A model generated the notes under the pieces. The model searched no databases and had not been told where the DNA came from. It saw only the letters and a list, made by a program, of their open reading frames with translations. The position numbers and the translations under genes are program-made. A stretch of 64,000 nucleotides of DNA from the NCBI GenBank assembly GCA_007115705.1, contig QXEO01002089.1, positions 683,598-747,597 on the forward strand. The letters run 5' to 3'. Source of the DNA: Dactylis glomerata. Taxonomy: Eukaryota; Streptophyta; Magnoliopsida; Poales; Poaceae. Positions 46,906-55,101 of this stretch are shown here, one piece after another (positions within the stretch are counted from its first letter, which is position 1; each line of letters begins with the position of its first letter).

Positions 46906-49900
46906 TCAAGAAGATGGCGGAATCTTGGAGGACACCTCATCCCCGCCATCACCCCCTACAGTTGCCGCGGAGGCGGATGCTGAAGCTTGGCTGGGCGACC
47001 CTGGCAGCTCATATGCTTCATAGTATACGTTCAACTGAGTGCCAAGGGCACACAGCTGGTCGTATCCAAGCACGCTCTGCCGGATGGCGGCCTCGTCCAC
47101 CGGCGCGCCGTCCTCGCCGCTCTCAGGGATGCCGGAGGTGAGCTGGTCCAGGTCCATCTCGGGATAGTGGCCCTTTGCCAAGGTCAATGCTGTCCTGGCA
47201 CCACCCCGAGCAGAAGACAGCTTCCAGTCCGCCACCAGCCCTGGAACCAGTAGCAGCTTCTGCGTGAGCGCGATGGCGGAAAGGTTGGAGGAACCCGCTA
47301 TCTGCAGGCTTCCGCACGCTTGCCGACCAGCACTGAGAAGGCCATCAAGCTCCTTCCTCGTTGCGTCGGTGGCCATGCGTAAGCCCTCGGCGGTGTCCAC
47401 CTCGCTTTGCCCCAAGGAAGCTGCATGGCGGAAATAAGAAGATGCGTCACCAACTGCATGGCAGAAATTAAAATTATGCGATGAGAAGAAATAGTACCTA
47501 GCAAGTTGTCTTGGAAGTGATGGAGGAGCTCGTTAAAGCCTTCACACCGCTTCTCAAAGTCAGCGGCGGCTTTGCGAAGATCCGCTATCTCCTTGTCCTT
47601 CTTCTTGCCCTGGTTTTCCTGGTCCTTCAGCTGCCTCTCGAGGGTGGCATTTTCAGCCAGCGATTTCCGGAGCTGCTCATTCAGCCCATCCATCGCAATG
47701 GCGTGGCCTGCCTTTATCCCCTCGAGTGTAGATTGAAGCTTGGCAGTGTCTGCATGGCGGAATCTTGTCAGCTCAGCGTTGATTAAAAAAGCGTAAAGGA
47801 AAGAAAACTTAAGGTTAAAAGTACCGCTATTCTCAAGCTGCTGCTGCAAATCCGCCACAAGAGCGCCTTTCTCCGCCAGCTCCTTCTCCTGCGAGCTGAC
47901 GACCCGGACCAGGTCCTCCACCACCTTCTTGTAGTTCTGGCAAAATTTAAAGTGTTAGTCATTCTTAGAGCATCATGATGGATAGAATCCGCCATAAATG
48001 CTCGGGGGCTACTCATGTTGATTTTTTAGTCACTCTTAGAGCATCATGAAGGATTATCCGCCATGACGCTCGGGGGCTACTTATGCTGATTTTTTCTCCT
48101 TAGAGCTTTATGCCGGATAGCTATCTGCCATAACGCTCGGGGGCTACTCAGTATGAAAATTAAGTTCTCTATAGAGCACTGTGTGAACTACCAGCGCTCG
48201 GGGCCTAAGCTATTCTAAAAACCTACAGAAGTCAACCTTGGAGCCCCATAGCGGATTACATTTATGAATCCGCCATGGCGCTCGGGGGCTACTGGGAGTA
48301 CATACCTCTTTAACAAGACTAGTTCTCTGAACGAATGCTGCCATTGCAGATGGCACATTGTTGCTGGCCTGCTCTTGCATATTGTCAAGACGAAAAAGAG
48401 CTTCTGCTTTCTTATTCCACTTTGAAGCTTCCCCAGCTCCTGCATCCGTCTGAAGTGCTTTTCCGCTAAAATGCACCTTCTTGGCACCTTTAGCGGGGCG
48501 ATCTGATGGTCCAGCGCTTTTTTCTGTGGCATCCGCCATCTTGCTGGTATGCTGAGAAGAGGTGGAAGGCCCAGTTGGGCGAGTAGGAACGTCTGGTGTA
48601 GGTGGAATGGCAGCAGGAGATGGCTTGGCCCTTGGAGGTTTCTGGCCAGAAACCTTTCTTCTTCTGTGTGCAAGAGACAGATTAGAAAAGTTATGCATGG
48701 CATAAAGGCAAGTTATGACCACTTACTTCCGTTCTGGTAGATTGATAGTGGCGGAGTGTTCTGGCACGGTGTCTAGATGGCCGCGAAGGGCAGGAGATGA
48801 ATGGCGAGAGATGACTCTTTTGCCCATTCCGCGAATGCGCCCGCCAGCACCGCGAACGCCACGGGGAACCGCCACTACAGGCTCATCAGCCACTACCTCT
48901 TCTTCCGCCACCTTTTGTATTTTGGGAGATGAGGATGTCTCGTCCTCATCATCAGTAAGATCTTTCGTCCGAGGATAGCGGACAAGACCGCTCAGCTCAG
49001 AGGGTGGCAGGGAAGAGAGCTGCGAGAAACGTGGAAGTTATTCAAGGACAATTATTTGTTATGGCGGAATAAGGAGAAACACTTACCTTTGGACAACTGC
49101 CATTCTCATACATAGGGATTTTTAGCTTCAGAGGCTCATTCCTCCCCACCTTAATGATGTTGCGGATCTGAAGATCGATCTCTTCAGTGGACAGTTCCTC
49201 TTTGGAATAGCGCTGGGGATCGTCTATTCCGCTATACTCGCACATTAGGGTTGGGCGGTATTGAAGAGGCTGAATCCGCCGTGAGACTCAGCAGTAAATG
49301 GTGTCAGCACCTGTCAGTCCAGAGAAGACAAGTTTCGAAATCCGCCGTGAGCATAATTGGCATTCATCATCCATCGTGAAATCATCCATAACACCCCAGC
49401 TATCCTGTTCCTCGGCGGGGCCATCAGCAAAAGACCGCAGGCCGAACTTCCTTTCAGGAGGGGCCTGGTCAGCCAGATAGAAGAAGGAACCCCGCCATCC
49501 CTTAGCAGAGTCGTGAGGGACAATGTAGGGGTAGGATTTCCCGTGCCGAGGAACAAAGGAGAAAGACCCGCAGTTGCGAGGGTTCCCGTTTGCGTCCCGG
49601 TTATGGCGGATATTAAAGTATAGGCGGAATAAATCTCCGCGTGGGCTGATGCCCAGATATCCTTCGCATAGCGCGACGAATCCCGCTAAAGCGGTGAAGC
49701 TATTCGGAGCAATATGGTGCAGCTGTAACCTGTAATGGCGGAGAACTTCCCTCAGGAAGTAGGATGGCGGAAGGCTGAGGCCACGATCAATGTGAGACTT
49801 CAGCATAACGACCTCCTCATCCGAAGGAGTCGGCATCGCTTCACCGGGCTCAACCCGCCATCTGGAAGCTTCCCTGGCAGCTATGCGACCTTCCCGCTCC

Positions 49901-50046
49901 AAGGAGGATAGAGTCTCCTCGCTCAGGTTGCAGGAGTCCCAGTCTCCTCCTGAAGTTTCTGGCATAGCGGATTCTGTATCAGAAGATCGCGCAGATCCCT
50001 CTGCAGCTTCGGATTTTGAGGCTTGGCGAGGTGATTCAGGTTCCAT
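46906..50046 (-). pseudogene. Tat1 antisense gene: five exons, PF04195-like (putative gypsy-type transposon) N-domain plus coiled coils
   Basis: Predicted exons on the minus strand: 50046-49087, 49019-48727, 48663-48306, 47936-47498, 47420-46906. Introns of 67, 63, 369 and 77 nt all have GT...AG ends (donors GTAAGT, GTAAGT, GTATGT, GTACTA), and the phases match at every junction, giving 855 codons including the stop. Start MEPESPRQASKS is the first in-frame ATG after a TATA box. Exon 1 carries the domain I know as PF04195 (REVLRHYRLQLHHIAPNSFT, ALAGFVALCEGYLGISPRGD, LFRLYFNIR) and later CEYSGIDDPQRYSKEEL. Exon 3 is Pro/Lys-rich; exon 4 is a long coiled coil (LAENATLERQLKDQENQGKK); exon 5 is Ala/Ser-rich. 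One in-frame TGA (49288-49290, codon 253) replaces a probable Trp (IYC-stop-VSRRIQPLQ), so this copy is disabled or truncated. Antisense genes at this position occur in other Tat elements (Grande gene 23). Function unknown. Confidence 0.7.
48000..48293. repeat. Imperfect tandem repeats carrying a PPT-like core (about 60-85-bp spacing)
   Basis: GCTCGGGGGCTACT occurs at 48000, 48068, 48135 and 48280, with a degenerate copy at 48194. The intervening DNA shares an AGAGCAT/AGAGCTTTATG and CCGCCAT pattern. The core equals the Tat1 PPT (CCCTGGGGGCTAC at 50621). The array lies wholly within intron 3 of the antisense gene. Confidence 0.85.
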
Positions 50047-50252
50047 GGCAGCCAGCGGCGTGGCGGTGATGACTTCTAAGACTTCGAGCGAGGACGAGGA
50101 AGACGATGCCAGCTTGTGGCGGAAAAAGCTGCCGGCGGCGAGGTTGTCCGCAGTGGCTCGCCGGAGATAGCGAAGCTCTCGCGGCGGCGCTAAGGAGAGA
50201 GAGAGCGACGGGGGTGAATGCGGGGTGACCGGCCGGGGGTGAGAGGCTGGGG

Positions 50253-50260
50253 TATATATA
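50253..50260 (-). promoter_or_regulatory. TATA box of the Tat1 antisense gene
   Basis: TATATATA in a GC-rich setting on the minus strand, about 205 bp upstream of the ATG at 50046. The longer ORF that begins at 50343 starts upstream of this box and is unlikely to be the real start. Confidence 0.55.
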
Positions 50261-50620
50261 GGCCCCGGGCCTTGAGATTCGTGCCCGCCATCACCACCGC
50301 TCATCCCGATCGCAGAAACCCCAATCTGGTGACACGTGTCCAAGGGTAAAAAAGGTAACTTAGTGAAAATAGTGCGTGCACTGTAAACCTTGCCCTAGAA
50401 GGAACTGTGTGCCGAGATTTACGGCGGATTTCAACGGTATGATCCCCTGGATCCCGAAAATCTCGCTAAGATAACTACGTCGCTTGATCCGTTATTTACG
50501 ACGGATTAATAGATGAAAGAAGGAACGTCAAGATAACCGCCATCCCAGCAAAGAAAGAGCTATGGCGGAAACGACCTATCAAGGACAAGCATGGCAGATG
50601 TAGATGGTGATCTTGAAGTT

Positions 50621-50633
50621 CCCTGGGGGCTAC
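50621..50633 (+). promoter_or_regulatory. Tat1 polypurine tract
   Basis: CCCTGGGGGCTAC immediately before the 3' LTR. Tat2 has the equivalent CCCGGGGGCTAC. Confidence 0.8.
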
Positions 50634-51213
50634 TGTTGGGGATATACCAAATAGGTATACCAGCGACGTAGTCCTAATTCAGCAAGCCAGGGTGGCCCAT
50701 CAGGGGTGGTATGGCGGATTTGCCATACCGGGCGGCCCAGTTGCTGAAGTTGCCACGGCGGTACTGGACGCAGGCGCTTATGGCGGATCCGGAGACAGGC
50801 CCATGGCGGATTGCTGATGACAGGCCCATGGCGGGTTCGGTGACGGCCCGTGGCGGGTTGCCCTGTAGCACACGCAAAGGACTTAGTCTAGGACTCCAAG
50901 TTGTATCCGCTCCGGTACCAACGTGTAGCCCACGCCAGGCGCCTTTATAAGCCCGGCGTGGAGCAGCCCTTGAGGCAAGCAGACCAATCTTACGGCCAAT
51001 CGCATAGCGAAACAGCCAACCTCATCATTGTAACTGAGCACTTGTTGCCTTATAGTGAATTATAGCAGCACGTAGGATCTCACCACCGTTGCGGGATCTG
51101 AAGCTGGGTAAACTCGTGCTACCACCGTCCTGGATCGCTCCTCCGTGTTCACCCCCTTCCACAAACCGCCATATCCCTACCCCTATGGCAGATCTGTTGA
51201 CGAAACCACGACA
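50634..51213 (+). repeat. Tat1 3' LTR
   Basis: 580 bp, differing from the 5' LTR at about 6 positions, ending ...GAAACCACGACA, followed by TSD GTGAC (51214-51218). Confidence 0.95.
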
Positions 51214-51218
51214 GTGAC

Positions 51219-51904
51219 AGAAACCTCTAAGGTTGTAGATGTGTTGTTGCCACTAGGGAGAAAACAACATTCTTGTGTCCAAGGACATTCGTTTTGTTTA
51301 CATTACACACTTTTCTTAATGCAGTTATCTGTTGTTCGCAACTTAATACTCGAGGGGTGTTCGGATGATATCCCCGCGAGTGGATTATTAGTCATAGATG
51401 CAGTTGGATGGCAGTCTATGTATTTTGCTGTAATGCCCAGAGTAAATCTCATAGTGATCCTTGTGACATATGCATGTTATCTTTATTCTATCAATTGCCC
51501 AACTGTAATTAGTTTACCCAGCATGTTGTTATTTATCTTATACACCGCTAGGGAATTATGGACCCCGGTCCAATTTCCTTTACATTGCTATTACTGTTTA
51601 CTTTTACTCGCACTATTTACTTTCTTGCATACTACTATTATTTTCCACTCGATACGCTCAATCCTTTATTTACAGCAAATCGGTGAGATTGACAACCTCA
51701 TCGTAAGTTGGGAGCAAAGTACTTGGTTGTGTTGTGCGCTGGTTCCACATTGCTGCTGGTGCAAAGCAAAGCCCTGGACGAGGCGCCTTATAAATTATCC
51801 GGAGCTGTCGCGAAGCTAGCAGGCATCAACTTCTGAAGTTTGGCTTTTTCCTACTGGTTCGATAAACCTCGGTTTCTTACTGAGGGAAAATTTGCTGATG
51901 TGCA
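51219..51904 (+). repeat. Plus-strand Athila 5' LTR, piece 2
   Basis: Continues piece 1 after Tat1: AGAAACCTCTAAGGTTGTAG at 51219 is the direct continuation expected from LTR X and Y (on the minus strand ...CTACAACCTTAGAGGTTTCT, about 7343-7362). It ends in GATGTGCA at 51904, where Tat2 is inserted; GTGCA (51900-51904) is one copy of its TSD. The 224-codon ORF across it is LTR sequence. Confidence 0.9.
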
Positions 51905-52823
51905 TGTCGATGGATTTCGTGTCGCAAGAACACGGGGTACCACGCGACGGACCCAAAGATTCAAACGCAGGGGGCTGAACGTGTGAGATCTTCGATCGCA
52001 ACGAAACACGGTGACGGAAGCCTCGATTGTCAGACGTGCAACGCACTGCAGAGAGGGAGACCGAGCTTTACCCAGGTTCAGGGCCCTCGTGGTGAGGTAA
52101 AACCCCTAGTTCCTGCCTTCTTGTATTGCAACACGACACCTCGCGAGGAGTACAAGGCCTTGATTACAAAGCTCTAGTTGGCCAGAGGTTGAAGAACCTG
52201 CGTGCCCAACTAGCAGCTTGAAGAAGATGAAGACTTGACCAGATCAGATCCCCTCTAAGGGGTGGCCTCTCCCTCCCTTTATAGCGCCAAGGTCCTCCTT
52301 CCCCTTATCCTCTTGGGGAAGGGGTTGCCACACACGGCCAAGGAGGGAGGACAGCTGTAGACTATGTTCTTCTGTAGACTTGGTCTTCGTAGGGTAGCGG
52401 CGCCGGTCCACAGGAGTGGGTGGAGGAGGCTGACGTCCTCCCCTGGCGGCCTGCACCGTCCATGCTATATTTAGGGGGGTGGCCAACTGCCCCTGTGCCG
52501 CTTTGGGCAGGCACAGAGAAAGTTGGTCTCCTCCCTGTCGGGGGTAGCGTGGGCGGTACGCGGTCTTCTGCCCGTTGCCTTCTTGCTCCGCATGAAAACG
52601 TGCTGAGCTAACGTGGGCGCACCTCCTCTCCTCACCAGCAGGGGCTCGTGAGGAGGTCTTCTGGTCCTTAGCGGTTTCTGTCATCGTTCTCCTCACGAGG
52701 TGCCTCCTCGTGAGGGTCTTCTCCGTAGCGAAGATTGTTGATTTTCCCCTGGGATGAAGATGGGCCGATGACGGGGCCCAGGAGCAGGTGGACCGGGATA
52801 CCCCGGTATCCATTCCACCGACA
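51905..52823 (-). repeat. Tat2 3' LTR
   Basis: 919 bp with TG...CA ends. Rich in CTCRYGAG palindromes (for example 52142, 52649, 52695, 52707). Confidence 0.95.
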
Positions 52824-52838
52824 GTAGCCCCCGGGAGC
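52824..52838 (-). promoter_or_regulatory. Tat2 polypurine tract
   Basis: The element strand reads GCTCCCGGGGGCTAC immediately before the 3' LTR. Confidence 0.8.
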
Positions 52839-53120
52839 CCGGCCCACGACGTGCCCTCTTGAGGGAGCGAAGGGTTGGGGGCCCCCGAAGCTGCTGGGCC
52901 CTCCAACGGCACGCGTCAACCGTGCGGTCAGAGGACTATGTGAAGAAGCGGAGACTCCGGACACGTGGCGCGGCCGCAGCTGGCGAGACAAAACGGCGGG
53001 CGATGCTACGGTCTCCGAGGCGTCAACCTGCCATAATGATGTGTCGCTTGACTGCAGAGCACTGCGCCAACGCTTCGATTCCCACGCAAGGATTTGACGC
53101 ATCGACGCCGGACGCCTCCC

Positions 53121-53128
53121 TTAAATAG
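53121..53128 (+). promoter_or_regulatory. TATA-like box of the Tat2 antisense gene
   Basis: TTAAATAG, 72 bp upstream of the ATG at 53200, followed by a C/T-rich leader (CTTCACCTCCTTCCTCC) typical of plant 5' UTRs. 52839-53120 shows nothing else. Confidence 0.5.
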
Positions 53129-53199
53129 ATCCTCCTCGAGACCTCCGGCACTTCACCTCCTTCCTCCTGTGCCACTTCTGCTTCCTCGCCCCCAAGCTC

Positions 53200-53964
53200 A
53201 TGGATCCCTCCAACTCCTCCGCCGCCGTGGGATCGAGCTCCGGGGCAAAGCGCCGTGGGCGTCCCCTGGGCAGCGGGAAGAAGACGAAGGTCCCGGCCCA
53301 GTGGGCGCCCGGCGCCGGTGGCCCCCTCCGCATCGGCGCGCCGCGGCAGGGCGAGGCGAGCCATGCCGCCGCGGGGACCTTCGGCGCCCTGACCCTCAGG
53401 GGTCCTGCGCGTGGAGGCGCCCTGAACTCGCCATCGCCGCTGGCGGCGGCGCCTGCTCCCCGCGCCTCGGGGAGCATCGATAGGGCCCTCCGGGAGGTGG
53501 CGGCCGCCCTGGGCCCTCCTCCCACTGCTGCAGATCCTCCGGCCCCGCCGGTGAATGGAGTGGTTGCCACTCCGCGCCACCTGGCGGCGGCGCTTCTGGG
53601 ACCCCTCATCGCCCCGGGGTCCCGCTTCCTGGAGCTCCTCGTCGTCGTCGACGCCCCGGGCTTCCACTCCCTCCGGCTGCCCGACGCCATCCGGAGGGCG
53701 ATTCACGCCCATGGCCCGGCCGCCGGGGAGATCGCCCTGGGGGAGCAAAGCAGGCCAGATCTCTTCTGGCCTGTGGACATCCTCTTCGGGGCGAACGGCA
53801 ACGTCGTCCTCTCCGGCCGCTGGAGGCCCTTCGCCCTCGGCTGCCGCCTCCGCGTCGGCGACCGCCTCATCTTCCGCTTCAAGCTGGGGACCCTGGAGGC
53901 GACGGTGCGGATCTTCACTGCCGACGGCGTCCGCCGCACCTACCCCCAGCTCGCGGCGCAGTGA
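53200..53964 (+). CDS. Tat2 antisense ORF: AT-hook plus B3-like DNA-binding protein
   Basis: 254 codons, intact, from ATG 53200 (AAGCTCATGGA context) to TGA 53962-53964, on the strand opposite to gag-pol. Residues about 17-31 (KRRGRPLGSGKKTK) match the AT-hook core of AHL-type proteins (RGRPxGS). Residues about 40-140 are Ala/Pro/Gly-rich linker. Residues about 143-245 look like a B3 fold: FLELLVVVDAPGFHSLRLPD at the start, ANGNVVLSGRWRPFALGC (the W..F block), LRVGDRLIFRFKLGTLEATV at the end. B3 domains bind DNA in plant transcription factors and also occur in transposon proteins. With TATA box and leader of its own it could act as a regulator of the element or target chromatin (inference). 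An AATGAAA polyadenylation-like signal is near 54093. GC is much higher than in pol. Domain calls are by eye. Confidence 0.6.
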   Translation: MDPSNSSAAVGSSSGAKRRGRPLGSGKKTKVPAQWAPGAGGPLRIGAPRQGEASHAAAGTFGALTLRGPARGGALNSPSPLAAAPAPRASGSIDRALREVAAALGPPPTAADPPAPPVNGVVATPRHLAAALLGPLIAPGSRFLELLVVVDAPGFHSLRLPDAIRRAIHAHGPAAGEIALGEQSRPDLFWPVDILFGANGNVVLSGRWRPFALGCRLRVGDRLIFRFKLGTLEATVRIFTADGVRRTYPQLAAQ

Positions 53965-55101
53965 ATAGGGGGTCCTGGCGCGGTAGTCTTCTGGGGAGGG
54001 GAGCTAGTCTCCTCCCCTCTTTAGCCTTGTAGTCCTTGCCGGCGGGGAATGCCCCGCCGTGCTTCGCTCCTTCCCCCACTGGGGGTAAGTTTAATGAAAT
54101 CCTTTTGTTGATCATCTTGCTGTCCTCCACTGTCCTGGCCATTCGCTTGCTCGAGAGCCCTGGTGAGCTATAGGCATCGACGGGAAGCCTCCCTCCACCT
54201 CAGAGCTCGGGACGGGTTCGGCGTCGATGACACAGTGGACGATTCCTGAGACAAGAAGTTGAAGAAAGAGTTGGAAAAGAAAAGACCCCAAATCCCCAAA
54301 AACGGAAAAACAAGTCGGTAAAACAAACGAAAAAATAAGGCAAATAAGATGCCCCTGTGACCGGCACAGGGACCTTCTCCGTCGTGGAGGAGCGCGACAC
54401 TATCTGTGCCAGCAGCTAAGAGCAAATTGCCGTGCGTGGCGATTCACGGGGCCTTCCTCGTCGTTGAGGGAAGATGGACCCTCACGGACGTGAAAACGTC
54501 GACGCTTAAGAGAGCCCAGAGACCGTCGACACCTCACAAGGATTGCTCATGAGGTGAAGGGCCTGGCGCGGACCTCCGGATCTGCGTCTCCTTCGCAAGA
54601 TTTATCGGAGCGGCCTTGGTCTTCAATAATCCTGCCACGTTAGGCCTTCCTCGAGAGAGGGCATCCTCCTGCGGATGCTAGTGCATCGACGCGTCTTTGC
54701 TCCCTCGTGAGGGTTGCTCACGAGGGGTAGGTCCTTAGCGGGTGCCATGGGCACACCTTGGACTTTTCCTCGAAGATTTTTTATTTTCTGGCGTACTTCG
54801 CGAGGAACTAAGCACCATGGGCATCCAGAGGTGGTCGTTAACGGGGCCGTCGCCCCCGACCAGAGCTCGCTCCCTTCGGGTTTTTCGGGCTTGCTGTTTT
54901 CCGGGCGAAGGCCCCAGCATAGACACCGTGCCTAGCCCCCTTCCGCGAGGAGTACAACAGAAAATAAATGGACTTTTTGCCATTTTGATGTCATGCTGAA
55001 GCAGAGGCGCTACATTGCGCGGTAACTTAATATCAGTGCTTAAGAGCAGATTGAGCTGATACAAGTGCCGTGAAAACGGTCTTTTTCTCCTCGTGAGGAA
55101 C
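53965..55101. other. Tat2 spacer between antisense ORF and pol
   Basis: No ORF I would keep. Contains an A-rich stretch (54280-54350) and many CTCRYGAG palindromes (54701, 54718, 54796, 55091 regions). The pol transcript on the minus strand and the antisense transcript on the plus strand overlap or converge here. Confidence 0.6.

Larger units (their letters stand above)
25608..51213 (+). mobile_element. Tat1: Tat-lineage gypsy retrotransposon (25.6 kb including a nested LARD)
   Basis: LTRs 25608-26187 and 50634-51213 (580 bp each), flanked by GTGAC (25603-25607 and 51214-51218). Without the LARD and one of its TSD copies it is about 12.7 kb. Order: LTR, PBS, gag-pro, in-frame TAG, pol (RT, RNase H, second archaeal-type RNase H, integrase), antisense gene, PPT, LTR. 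The second RNase H and the antisense gene between pol and the 3' LTR are marks of the Tat lineage (Ogre, Retand, Grande relatives). LTRs differ at about 6 of 580 positions (1.0%). Pol is broken by the LARD and by one stop. Confidence 0.93.

Noticed and set aside
48215..48703. Alternative 162-codon minus-strand frame over exon 3
   Set aside because: The overlapping frame (48210-48722) is the one that joins in phase to exons 2 and 4 and has sensible composition.
49288..50343. Start of the antisense gene at 50343 (351 codons)
   Set aside because: The upstream 99 codons include the TATA box region (translated as GPIYTPAS); the first ATG downstream of the TATA, at 50046, is a better start.
51145..51819. 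224-codon plus-strand ORF
   Set aside because: Spans the Tat1 3' LTR end and Athila LTR piece 2; a chance frame across an insertion junction.
54168..54425. 85-codon minus-strand ORF in the Tat2 spacer
   Set aside because: Low-complexity, no motif, no promoter; lies in an A-rich untranslated stretch.
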